64,000 bases of DNA from Rhodoferax sp. (GTDB taxonomy: Bacteria; Pseudomonadota; Gammaproteobacteria; Burkholderiales; Burkholderiaceae_C). The notes beneath the pieces are model-generated. The model saw nothing but the letters and a program-made list of their open reading frames with translations. It was not told the DNA's origin and ran no database searches. The stretch is taken from the NCBI RefSeq assembly GCF_012927445.1, contig NZ_JABBPD010000003.1, forward strand, positions 183,973-247,972. The letters are read 5' to 3'. Both the position numbers and the translations under genes were made by a program. Below, piece by piece: positions 20,968-30,042 of the stretch. Every line of letters begins with the position of its first letter. Position 1 is the stretch's first letter.

Positions 20968-21019
20968 CCCATCATTCAAGCGGGACGCCTAACGGCGCCC
21001 CTTAATTCAAACGTTAACG
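20963..21019. other. Integron attC-like recombination site
   Basis: TCTAACCCATCATTCAAGCGGGACGCCTAACGGCGCCCCTTAATTCAAACGTTAACG: R''/L''/L'/R' layout, inverted ATTCAAG/CTTAAT halves with one unpaired base. Confidence 0.7.
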
Positions 21020-21286
21020 ACTGCTTAGTAGCGAAGTGAATGGCTGCAATCAGTCTACTAAAGTCAGTGCCCGAAGCGGTCGGCCATAAGCCTGAGTCTG
21101 AGTGTCGGCAATGGAATGTAAAGCCGACTGCCAGTTCCCTCTGATGAGGTTTGCTTGCCGAGCAGAAGCAACCTAACAGCGTGAATGAAGTATTCGGTTT
21201 TTGATAAAAATCACCCCACAGGCGACACATCTCATCGCAGTGTTGATCCATAGTCTTCTCTTATCAAATTAATCAGAGAACTCACA

Positions 21287-21640
21287 ATGAATCGCCGCCT
21301 TTGCATTCACACACTCATGTCAGTCACGGTCTGTGCATTGCTACCTAGTGCAACATTTTTTGCTGAACGGCAACCGCTTGCAGCCTCATTGCCACGCACC
21401 TCCAACGAACCCACTGAACCGGGCGCGCAAGAAATTGCGCCAGACCCGTTGTACGCCCAAGCAGTGGCTGTGGTGATGATCAATCAAAAGGCCAGTATTG
21501 GCCTGGTTCAGCGCCACCTCAAGTTGGGCTACAACCATGCAGCCCGCTTGCTTGAGGCGATGGAACAAGCCGGACTGATTGGTTCAAGGTATGTGAATGG
21601 TTATCGCCAAATTTTGGACTGTGGCATCCGGGAAACTTAA
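21287..21640 (+). CDS. Orphan FtsK gamma-domain-like protein with N-terminal hydrophobic segment
   Basis: DPLYAQAVAVVMINQKASIGLVQRHLKLGYNHAARLLEAMEQAGLIGS matches the FtsK gamma (KOPS-reading) winged-helix pattern. Confidence 0.7.
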   Translation: MNRRLCIHTLMSVTVCALLPSATFFAERQPLAASLPRTSNEPTEPGAQEIAPDPLYAQAVAVVMINQKASIGLVQRHLKLGYNHAARLLEAMEQAGLIGSRYVNGYRQILDCGIRET

Positions 21641-22491
21641 CCGTACTCAGCGACACACGCCAGCATCGTATTGCGGTGAATTTCCAGCACGCGGGCCAAT
21701 GGCTCTTGATAGCCACCGGCCAGATTCCACACCACCGGGATGCCGATTGACTTTGCCACAGAAAAAACGATACGGTCACGCACGGCCAATTCGTTGGTGG
21801 TAAGAAAACCGCCCAGCGGGTCATTGATGTGCGGGTCAGAACCTGCCTGGTAAATCAGCAAGTCGCAGTCAGCAAAGCTGCGTACCACTTGGGGCAACTG
21901 ATCAATGAATGGCTCCGCGTCAGTTGGACTCCAGTGTTCTTGCGAAACAAGTCGAATCCAATCAATATTCAGCACAGCCATGATTTCAGCCGTGCCATCG
22001 CCATAGTGTTGGTCGCAGTCAAGAATGCCGACGCGTTGAACTTTTCCCTCCAGCTTTAAGGCCAATGCCGTCACCATCAGCCCATTGAAGGTGCAGTAAC
22101 CGTAGCCGGTTTCATACCCCGCATGATGAAACCCTGAAGTTGGGGAACAGGTGACCAGTCCATTGTTCAAGGCACCACGTGCGGCTGACAGCAGTGATCC
22201 GCAAGTCCAGGGTAACGAGTCCGCCACGTCCCGCTGACGGCCACGAAATCCATTCATCAGTTCGCAATTCAGGATGCCATCCACGTACTCGTGTGAATGG
22301 GCCAGCGCAATCTGATCGCGACTGGTCGGCAGGGGCTCCACGATGTGGATAGGTAAACCTTGCTCGATCCAGTTCGCCACCACCAAAGCCGGTTTACGTG
22401 GGCTGGGGGACGAACTGTCCGGGCAGGATACCTGTTTAGGTGAGTAATAGACGTCGATGCAATCCATAAGTGCCTCGTTGTGTTGGGTCAA
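21637..22491 (-). CDS. Histone-deacetylase/acetylpolyamine-amidohydrolase superfamily protein
   Basis: GFHHAGYETGYGYCTFNGLMVTALAL, GILDCDQHYGDGT, YQAGSDPHINDPLGG. Confidence 0.85.
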   Translation of the reverse strand: MTQHNEALMDCIDVYYSPKQVSCPDSSSPSPRKPALVVANWIEQGLPIHIVEPLPTSRDQIALAHSHEYVDGILNCELMNGFRGRQRDVADSLPWTCGSLLSAARGALNNGLVTCSPTSGFHHAGYETGYGYCTFNGLMVTALALKLEGKVQRVGILDCDQHYGDGTAEIMAVLNIDWIRLVSQEHWSPTDAEPFIDQLPQVVRSFADCDLLIYQAGSDPHINDPLGGFLTTNELAVRDRIVFSVAKSIGIPVVWNLAGGYQEPLARVLEIHRNTMLACVAEYG

Positions 22492-22571
22492 TGTGCCAAG
22501 TATTCACAGACGTACGACACAGTGTGACGCACCCATCCTGACAATGACGTCAATCTCTCAAAACCATCGCC

Positions 22572-22817
22572 ATGACAAACCACCCCACATCCAGCTGGTC
22601 TGAAAGACTGCAACAACAAACCCGTGACGCTCTTGAACAACTGCCCGTCACTGCGGACGGCGGTCTGCACTTCAAGCACATAACACTGGGCGGTGCTTAT
22701 GCGACTTACGACGATCTTTGCAATGACCGTCTGATATTGCTCGCCCAAAAAGGAGGCAATGCATACCGTTTTGCAGAGGTAGATGCCCTGCTGCAGGCGG
22801 GCTGGGCGTTAGACTGA
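22572..22817 (+). CDS. Hypothetical protein (81 aa) upstream of DUF2779 gene
   Basis: Intact ORF, short gap to the next gene, same strand. Confidence 0.55.
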   Translation: MTNHPTSSWSERLQQQTRDALEQLPVTADGGLHFKHITLGGAYATYDDLCNDRLILLAQKGGNAYRFAEVDALLQAGWALD

Positions 22818-22843
22818 CAAAAAAAAACAGGGAGGTGCGCACT

Positions 22844-24340
22844 ATGCGCAATTTTTCAAAATCAAAACTGCTGGCGCTACGCCAGTGTCCCAAGCGTCTG
22901 TGGCTGGAAATTCATCGTCCGGATCTGCGCGAGGACTCTGATGCCACGCAGGCGAGCTTTCAGATCGGCTACCAGGTGGGCGACATCGCCCATCAAATTT
23001 ACGACCCAGAAAATCTGGGTGCGCTCATTGACGTGCAAAGCGAGGGGTTCCCTCGTGCGTTCGAGCGCACCACGGAACTGCTTGGCACCCCACAGCCCAT
23101 CTTTGAAGCCGGTTTCTGTGCCGGTGGCGCACTGGCCTTTGCTGACGTCATGCTGCCTGAACAACAAGATGGCCAACAGGTCTGGCGCATGGTCGAAGTC
23201 AAATCCTCCACCAGCGTCAAGGACTACCACCGCGACGACGTGGCGGTACAAGCTTTCATCGCCAAGTCAGCCGGCGTGCTATTGCAGTCCATCGCCCTGG
23301 CGCACATTGACAGTTCGTGGACCTATCCGGGTAATGGGGACTACAGTGGGCTTTTGGTCGAGGCCGACCTTACGGCAGAAGCCTTCTCCCGCACCGACGA
23401 AGTCAAAGGCTGGATTGCGCAGGCGCAAAGCGTGGACGCCATGCCATCCGAGCCAGTCATCGACATTGGTGCCCATTGCGAAACGCCTTTTTCCTGTGGC
23501 TTTTATGACTATTGCAGCCGCGACGAACCGAAAGCACAATATCCAGTCTATTGGCTGCCTTACTTTGGCGCCAAAGCACAGCAGTTAGCCGCCCAGTGTG
23601 TGATTGAGCTGGCAGACGTGTCCGACGATCTGCTCAACGCCAGGCAACTACGGGTGAAGACCCATACCTTGGCCAACACCGTGTTCTTCGATGCGGATGG
23701 CGCCGCCGCCGAGTTGGCGATTCATTGCCTGCCCGCATATTTTCTGGACTTCGAGACCATTCAGTTTGCCGTGCCCATCTGGCAAGGCACGCGCCCTTAC
23801 CAACAAAACACCTTTCAGTTCAGCCTACACACCTTGTCGGAAGCGGGCCAGCTTGAGCACACCGAGTTTCTTGATATTTCTGGCGGCGACCCGGCCGAGC
23901 CATTCGCCCAAGCTTTAATCGCTGCCTGCGGTGAAAGCGGGCCAGTGTATGTGTACAACGCCGGGTTTGAAACATCGCGCATGAGTGAGCTGGCCACGCG
24001 CTATCCGCAATTCAGCGCATCGCTGCTGGCCATTAACGCCCGCGTCGTGGACTTGCTGCCCATTGCCCGTGAGCGCTACTACCACCCGAGCCAGCAAGGC
24101 AGTTGGAGCATCAAGAAAGTGCTGCCTGCCGTGGTACCAGAACTGCGTTATGACGCTCTCGATGGAGTGCAAGACGGCGGCATGGCGATGGAGGCTTTTC
24201 TGGAAGCGATTCACCCCGACACCCCAGCCGAACGCAAAAACCAGATCGAGCAACAACTGCTGGCCTATTGCAAGCTCGATACCTACGCCATGGTGCGCCT
24301 GTGGCAGGTGTTTGCTGGTCGCACTGACCTGAAACTGTAG
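22844..24340 (+). CDS. DUF2779-type protein with Cas4/PD-(D/E)XK-like N-terminus
   Basis: MRNFSKSKLLALRQCPKRLWLEIHRPDL; WRMVEVKSSTSVKDYHRDDVAVQAF; YFLDFETIQFAVPIWQGTRPYQQNTFQFSLH. Confidence 0.8.
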   Translation: MRNFSKSKLLALRQCPKRLWLEIHRPDLREDSDATQASFQIGYQVGDIAHQIYDPENLGALIDVQSEGFPRAFERTTELLGTPQPIFEAGFCAGGALAFADVMLPEQQDGQQVWRMVEVKSSTSVKDYHRDDVAVQAFIAKSAGVLLQSIALAHIDSSWTYPGNGDYSGLLVEADLTAEAFSRTDEVKGWIAQAQSVDAMPSEPVIDIGAHCETPFSCGFYDYCSRDEPKAQYPVYWLPYFGAKAQQLAAQCVIELADVSDDLLNARQLRVKTHTLANTVFFDADGAAAELAIHCLPAYFLDFETIQFAVPIWQGTRPYQQNTFQFSLHTLSEAGQLEHTEFLDISGGDPAEPFAQALIAACGESGPVYVYNAGFETSRMSELATRYPQFSASLLAINARVVDLLPIARERYYHPSQQGSWSIKKVLPAVVPELRYDALDGVQDGGMAMEAFLEAIHPDTPAERKNQIEQQLLAYCKLDTYAMVRLWQVFAGRTDLKL

Positions 24341-24353
24341 GCCCTACATCTGT

Positions 24354-25325
24354 ATGTCCAAACGACCGAGCCCCCACGAAACATTGCAGCTTTCAATCGA
24401 ACTGCTGCATTCCATCCCCAAGCGCGGAACCATCACCGCCACTGAGCTACAGAAGAAACTGGCGAATGATGGCTTTGCCCGCGAGCCGAGAACGATTCAG
24501 CGTCTGCTCGAAAGCCTGTGCGATGCTGACCTGTACGGCATCGAGCGGGACATGAGCAGCAAACCCTACCGTTACCGCTGGAAAGAGTCAGCCAGGGGCT
24601 TGACCATTGGCAGCCTGAGCCCGCAGGAATGCCTATTACTCACGCTGGCTGAGCAACAACTGGGCAGCTTGCTGCCGACCAAGTTGGTGAAGTCGATGGA
24701 CGGGTTTTTTGATCAGGCCCGCAGCCAGTTGGGCGAGACGACCAAAACCCAGCGCGAACGCGAATGGCTGGACAAAGTGCGCGTGGTCAGCACCAGCCAG
24801 CCGCTGCTGCCGCCCAAAATTGACCACGACGTGTTTGAGCAAGTCAGCAATGCGCTGTACGGCAACCAGTGGCTGGACGTGGATTACCAAAATGCGGCGG
24901 GTAATAAGACCAATTCCAAGGTCATGCCGTTGGGTCTGGCACAACAGGGGCCGCGGATGTACCTGGTTTGCCGGTTTGATGGCTACGACGATGAACGCTG
25001 CCTGGCGCTGCACCGCATGATTTCGGCCAAGGCATCTACCCTGACGTTCGAGCGGCCCAAGGATTTCGACCTCAAACACTTCGATGACGATGGTCACTTT
25101 GGTTATGGCGATGGCACACAGATTCGCCTGAGTTTTCGGATTGAGAAAAGCGCAGGGCTACACATCGTGGAATGCCCGCTGTCTGTTGATCAGCAGGTGG
25201 TGGAACTGGATGACGCTTACGAGATCACGGCAACGGTGGTGGACTCGGATATGTTGGACTGGTGGTTGCTGGGGTTTGGGGATGCAATGTGCAAGGTCTC
25301 ACGGAGTTCGTTGACGGGTCAATAG
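24354..25325 (+). CDS. WYL-domain transcriptional regulator
   Basis: N-terminal HTH (KRGTITATELQKKLANDGFAREPRTIQRLLESL) and WYL-like C-terminal half. Confidence 0.8.
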   Translation: MSKRPSPHETLQLSIELLHSIPKRGTITATELQKKLANDGFAREPRTIQRLLESLCDADLYGIERDMSSKPYRYRWKESARGLTIGSLSPQECLLLTLAEQQLGSLLPTKLVKSMDGFFDQARSQLGETTKTQREREWLDKVRVVSTSQPLLPPKIDHDVFEQVSNALYGNQWLDVDYQNAAGNKTNSKVMPLGLAQQGPRMYLVCRFDGYDDERCLALHRMISAKASTLTFERPKDFDLKHFDDDGHFGYGDGTQIRLSFRIEKSAGLHIVECPLSVDQQVVELDDAYEITATVVDSDMLDWWLLGFGDAMCKVSRSSLTGQ

Positions 25326-25371
25326 ATTCCGGAGTTAGATGTTTGATTAGCAATAGTTACTGGAGACATAA

Positions 25372-25815
25372 ATGGCACGATTCACGCGTGAAGAATTACA
25401 AAAACGAGCTTTTTTTCGGACTGCTTGGGTTTTACAGAATTTTTGGGAAGAGCAACAAGATGAGAATCCGCGGGGAACGAAGGCAGATGTGCATTCGCGT
25501 TTATTTGACACGTTGGTTCATGAACCTTTAATTCTGATCGGGAAATCAACAAAGGGCGGTGGTCATAAAGAGCATCTTGTTCCGTGTGCACTAATACGCA
25601 ACCGTGCCTTTGAAATGTTTCACGATGGGAAGCAAGTAGAAGATGTCGCTGAAATGATTGGTACGTTCTTACGAATAGCTCACATCTCTCCAGATGAGGC
25701 GCGTTTACTTGACATTGAACTTAAATTAAAAACAACAATGCCAGTTGACTGGAGTTTCGAGACTGGGTCCGTTTTGAGTCGACTGGAAAAGGCTGGCATT
25801 AAGCTGGTCGAATGA
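25372..25815 (+). CDS. Hypothetical protein (147 aa)
   Basis: Intact lower-GC ORF; KGGGHKEHLVPCALIRNRAFEMF segment. Confidence 0.55.
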   Translation: MARFTREELQKRAFFRTAWVLQNFWEEQQDENPRGTKADVHSRLFDTLVHEPLILIGKSTKGGGHKEHLVPCALIRNRAFEMFHDGKQVEDVAEMIGTFLRIAHISPDEARLLDIELKLKTTMPVDWSFETGSVLSRLEKAGIKLVE

Positions 25816-25966
25816 CCCAAACTAATATGAATAGCCACTTCATGGATTGCGCAATGCAGTTCTCAGCCTTGATTCGGCGCTGGCATCTAAGCTGTGACAA
25901 AAACATCAGCATGATTCCTAGGTCAAGTGAAGCGTTAATCTGGAATCAACATTAAGGAGATTTGAA

Positions 25967-26236
25967 ATGGGAACTAAATGTAAGTTTTGCGGTTCGTCAA
26001 GTTTTGGAACTACATCCAACTCTGGTCATCCTCATGGATGCCATGAACATACAGGCGTAGATTTGAAGCACTGCGTATTCTGCAACTCAACCAGTTACGG
26101 AACCACGTCAAACTCGGGTCATCCCGATGGATGCCACAAACATGGAAGTGATGGTCAACATTGCATCTATTGTGGATCGACAAGCACCGGTACAACCTCC
26201 AGCTCAGGTCATCCAAATCGGTGTCATGAAAGATAG
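25967..26236 (+). CDS. Small protein of three tandem Cys/His-rich repeats
   Basis: CKFCGSSSFGTTSNSGHPHGCHEH / CVFCNSTSYGTTSNSGHPDGCHKH / CIYCGSTSTGTTSSSGHPNRCHER; AAGGAG upstream of ATG. Confidence 0.8.
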   Translation: MGTKCKFCGSSSFGTTSNSGHPHGCHEHTGVDLKHCVFCNSTSYGTTSNSGHPDGCHKHGSDGQHCIYCGSTSTGTTSSSGHPNRCHER

Positions 26237-26297
26237 CCCTTGTATATGGGGCAACTAAGCTCGTCTGCGTCATTTATTGATAAACCGGAGCAAAGCG

Positions 26298-26741
26298 ATG
26301 CAAGCTCAATTTCAGACGGAATTTCTCCAGCGGTATCCAAATTTTTTCCGCTCACCGGGAATGCGTTTGGTTGACCCTGATGTCATTCCCGGTCTTTTGG
26401 TGGATGACCTGGCCCCGTTTGATCAGCGTGGCATCGAATGCGAAGACGGCTGGTTCGACTTGATTGATCGGTTGAGTCGTGCCTGTGAAAACGAAATCGG
26501 AATGCTTATTGCGAAGGACGTGCCCAAGGAGCGCTGGCCGCGCGTCGCTCAGATCAAAGAAAAAATGGGTGGCTTGCGTTTTTACGTCAATGGCCCACTC
26601 TCTGACGAATTACGGACGCTGATTTTGCAGGTCGAAAATATTGATAGCCTTTGCACATGCGAACGCTGTGGCGCACCTGGCAAATTACGTGAAGGCCGGT
26701 GGCGGCACACTCATTGCGACAACTGCGCCGCTACAGAATAG
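26298..26741 (+). CDS. Hypothetical protein with C-terminal zinc-ribbon-like motif
   Basis: CTCERCGAPGKLREGRWRHTHCDNC. Confidence 0.6.
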   Translation: MQAQFQTEFLQRYPNFFRSPGMRLVDPDVIPGLLVDDLAPFDQRGIECEDGWFDLIDRLSRACENEIGMLIAKDVPKERWPRVAQIKEKMGGLRFYVNGPLSDELRTLILQVENIDSLCTCERCGAPGKLREGRWRHTHCDNCAATE

Positions 26742-27018
26742 GCGACCCTTCGTTTCGGTGCCGACCATTTGCCGCAGGTCGGCGTCGGCTTTGAGGTGTA
26801 GACCGGACTTTCAATGGAACCATCGTGGATTACTGGAGTTGGTCGAGTCCGGATACCTAATTGGTTGAAATCGTGGCGACACAGCTGACTGTCGGGCTAC
26901 TGATGGCAACGTCAGGTCTCGGGCGGGAATTTTGAATTTCTGTAGACCCGCTAACGCTACAAACCTGTCCTTCACTTCTTGCAGGTAACTGATATGTAAT
27001 CTGCCAAGACTAAGCATG

Positions 27019-27075
27019 AAATAGGCCTCCAGCCCCCGTGTATTCTACGCAATACGCTATTAATTAAATAGCAAA
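27019..27075 (-). repeat. Dispersed Comamonadaceae-type repeat, copy G
   Basis: ATAGGCCTCCAGCCCCCGTGTATTCTACGCAATACGCTATTAATTAAATAGCAA (minus orientation). Confidence 0.8.
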
Positions 27076-27108
27076 CTCTCCTAGACAGGAATAGGCCCGG
27101 CGTGATGC

Positions 27109-27963
27109 ATGATCTGCCCATTGATTTCCCCAACCATTCGCCCCTCGGAGTTTTCTGTGACCCTTGCCAATCGTTCTCTCAAAATGGCGGCGCTCGCCGC
27201 CGGTTTGACCCTGACCACCCCTCTGGTGTTCGCCCAGGCCTTTGACGCCGTGCGTCTTTACGGTGCCGCACCCGGTAGCGACGGTGGCACCGTGGGCGCC
27301 GCCGTGCTCGCCACCCGCCAATACCAGGGCTCCGACGAGCACCGCAACCTGCTTGTTCCGCTGCTGGACTACCAGTGGAAGAATGGCTGGTTTGCCGGCA
27401 CAACCAACGGCATCGGCGTCAACTTGTCCAGCCGCCCGGACCTGGACTATGGCTTGCGCGTAACCGCCGATTTGGGCCGCGCACAAAGCCGCTCCAGCGC
27501 GCTCAACGGCATGGGTGACATTGATGCCAAGCCGGAGTTGGGTGGCTTCTTCAACTACGCCATCAATCCCCAGATGGTGCTGACCTCATCGCTGCGCTAT
27601 GGCGCGGGCAATAACAGTCGGGGCATGTTGCTCGATCTGGGTGCGGCTTACGCCCGGGCGCTGGCGCCGCAGTGGCGCCTGGGCCTGGGCGTGGCCGCCA
27701 CTTTTGCCAACGCCGAATACCAGCAGTCCTACTTCGGGGTCGATGCGGTGCAAAGCCTGAGCAGCGGCTACGCCGTCTACACCCCTGGCGCCGGTCTGCG
27801 CGATGTGCATGCCAACGTGTCCGTGACCTACCAGCTGAACCCCCGCACGGCGATTACGACGGCCGTATCGGCCAGCAGCCTTCAGGGCGATGCCCAGAAC
27901 AGTCCACTGACGCGCCAGCGCGATAGCGCCACCGGCATCGTGGCTGTTTCCTACGGTTTCTAG
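27109..27963 (+). CDS. MipA/OmpV-family outer membrane protein (start may be internal)
   Basis: Signal peptide and beta-barrel pattern ending in VSYGF. Confidence 0.8.
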   Translation: MICPLISPTIRPSEFSVTLANRSLKMAALAAGLTLTTPLVFAQAFDAVRLYGAAPGSDGGTVGAAVLATRQYQGSDEHRNLLVPLLDYQWKNGWFAGTTNGIGVNLSSRPDLDYGLRVTADLGRAQSRSSALNGMGDIDAKPELGGFFNYAINPQMVLTSSLRYGAGNNSRGMLLDLGAAYARALAPQWRLGLGVAATFANAEYQQSYFGVDAVQSLSSGYAVYTPGAGLRDVHANVSVTYQLNPRTAITTAVSASSLQGDAQNSPLTRQRDSATGIVAVSYGF

Positions 27964-27976
27964 CGCAACGGGGCCT

Positions 27977-28876
27977 TCAGGCGGCGTCAGACAACAGCTC
28001 TGAAATCACGCCCCGCAACCAGCGCGATCCCGGGTCGTGGTGGTAGCGCTCATGCCAGTGTTGCTTAACCGCGTAATCGGGCAGCGCAAACGGCACCGGC
28101 AGAATCCGGAACGCACCGCGTCCCTGCAGCACATCACCCAGACGCTTGGGGATGGTGATGAGGAGATCGGTGTGTTCCACCACGAACGCCGCGCCGAGAA
28201 AATTCGGGATTTGCAGCGCAATTCGCCGCTTGATGCCTTGCCGCGTAATTTCGCGGTCGACGATCAAGGGCGCTGACCCCGATGAGCTGATCACCACATG
28301 GTCCTCCGCTTCGTACTGTTGCAGGCTGAGTTGATCGGTGATGCGGGGATGATCCGCGCCCAGCATGCAGACAAAACTCTGCCTGAACAGCAGTTGCTGA
28401 TAAAAACCGGCTTCCAATTGCGGCATGAGTCCGAGCGCCAGATCGGCCTCGCCGCTCTGCAGCATACGTGCTGTGTCTTTGGACAGCGGAAAAATCTCGA
28501 TGCGGATGGCCGGGGCCGCCACCCGCAGCTTTTCCCACAACTTGCGCAGCAGCACCAGCTGGCTGATGTCGGTCATGCAGATGCGAAAAATTCGCTCCGA
28601 TGATTGCGGGTCAAAGTCATCGCGGTGACCGAGCACCACGTCGAGTGCGTCCAGCACCGCGCGCACCGGCCGCACCAGCCCCTCGCCAAACGGTGTGGGC
28701 TCCATGCCGCTGGCGGTGCGCACAAACAGCGGGTCACCAAACTGATGACGCAACTTGGACAGGGCGACACTGGCCGCCGGCTGGCCCAGTTCAAGCGCTT
28801 CCGCCGCCCCCGAGACGCTGCGGGTCTTGTAGATTTCATCAAACACGGACAACAGGCGGATATCGATGGAGTTCAT
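27977..28876 (-). CDS. LysR-family regulator of the gentisate cluster
   Basis: MNSIDIRLLSVFDEIYKTRSVSGAAEALELGQPAASVALSKLRHQFGDPLFVRT; divergent from the dioxygenase gene. Confidence 0.88.
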   Translation of the reverse strand: MNSIDIRLLSVFDEIYKTRSVSGAAEALELGQPAASVALSKLRHQFGDPLFVRTASGMEPTPFGEGLVRPVRAVLDALDVVLGHRDDFDPQSSERIFRICMTDISQLVLLRKLWEKLRVAAPAIRIEIFPLSKDTARMLQSGEADLALGLMPQLEAGFYQQLLFRQSFVCMLGADHPRITDQLSLQQYEAEDHVVISSSGSAPLIVDREITRQGIKRRIALQIPNFLGAAFVVEHTDLLITIPKRLGDVLQGRGAFRILPVPFALPDYAVKQHWHERYHHDPGSRWLRGVISELLSDAA

Positions 28877-28983
28877 GGTGGCAGCACTATGCGAATTTTG
28901 AATACGACATATTAACTTCATTGGATTTACAGTAATTTGGTCCGCTTCTACGATCCACTCCATCACACAATGAAGGAGACAAC

Positions 28984-30021
28984 ATGCAGGAACTTGGTCG
29001 TCTGGAAGACCTCCCCGAGGCCTATCGCGCGGCGCTGACCGAGCAGAACCTGGTGCCGCTGTGGCCCAGCTTGCGTGCGGTTTTGCCACCGGGCAAGCCG
29101 ATTCCGCGCACCCGTCCGATTTGCTGGCCCTACCAGGGCTTGCGCTCGCTCTTGCTCCAGGCGGGCGAACTGACCCCGATTGAAAAAGCGGAACGCCGCG
29201 TGCTGGTGCTGGCCAACCCGGGCCATGGCCTGGAAAAGATGCAGGCCAGCGCCACCATTTATCTCGGCATGCAACTGTTGTTGCCCGGCGAATGGGCGCC
29301 CGCCCACCGGCACACGCCGAACGCCGTGCGCATGATCGTGGAAGGTGATGGCGCCTACACCACGGTCGAAGGCGAAAAGTGCCCGATGAGCCGCGGCGAC
29401 CTGATTCTGACCCCGACCGGCCTCTGGCACGAGCATGGTCACGATGGCGACCAACCCGTGGTCTGGCTTGATGTGCTGGATCTGCCACTGGTCTATTACA
29501 TGGAGGCCTCCTATGTGACCGAAGGCAAGGCGCAAACCGTCACCTCAGAGGCTAACGATCAGGCTTACCAGCGTGGCGGTGTGGTGCCGACGCCGATGTT
29601 CAACCGCGCTGGCCAACCGTTCCCGATGCTGCGCTATCCGTGGGTGGATGTTCGCGCGGTGCTTGAAGCGCTGGCACTCAGTCAACCAGACATCGAAGCG
29701 GTTCAGGTGGCTTATGTGAACCCGGAAACCGGTGCCGACTGCCAGAAGATTCTGGGTTTCTCGGCCCTGATGCTGCGCCCCGGTGAGCGGCTGCAACTGC
29801 CCGCCCGCTCCTGCGCGATGGTGTTTCATCAAATAGAGGGCGGCGCCGATGTCAGCCTGGAGGGGCATCAGTTCAGCCTGGCGGAAGCCGACACCTGCTG
29901 TATTCCCGGCTACACGCCGGTGACCTTGGCCAACCGTTCCAAAGACCACGCCGCCTTTGTCTTCATCGCCGATGACGCGCCGCTGCAGAAGAAGCTCGGC
30001 CTGTACGAAGTACGCACTTAA
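28984..30021 (+). CDS. Gentisate 1,2-dioxygenase
   Basis: 345 aa bicupin; HRHTPNAVRMIVEGDGAYTTVEGEKCPMSRGDLILTPTGLWHEHGHDG. Confidence 0.92.
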   Translation: MQELGRLEDLPEAYRAALTEQNLVPLWPSLRAVLPPGKPIPRTRPICWPYQGLRSLLLQAGELTPIEKAERRVLVLANPGHGLEKMQASATIYLGMQLLLPGEWAPAHRHTPNAVRMIVEGDGAYTTVEGEKCPMSRGDLILTPTGLWHEHGHDGDQPVVWLDVLDLPLVYYMEASYVTEGKAQTVTSEANDQAYQRGGVVPTPMFNRAGQPFPMLRYPWVDVRAVLEALALSQPDIEAVQVAYVNPETGADCQKILGFSALMLRPGERLQLPARSCAMVFHQIEGGADVSLEGHQFSLAEADTCCIPGYTPVTLANRSKDHAAFVFIADDAPLQKKLGLYEVRT

Positions 30022-30042
30022 TTTAATTTCAGGACAGAAAAA

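Noticed and set aside
25335-25341. GTTAGAT core before the 25372 ORF as another cassette border
   Set aside because: A 7-nt match alone is expected by chance and no attC-like inverted structure follows the ORF
26635-26670. ATTGATAGCCTTTGCACATGCG in the 26298-26741 ORF, similar to the start of repeat copy E
   Set aside because: Lacks the second half of the element and falls in a Cys-rich motif likely under selection
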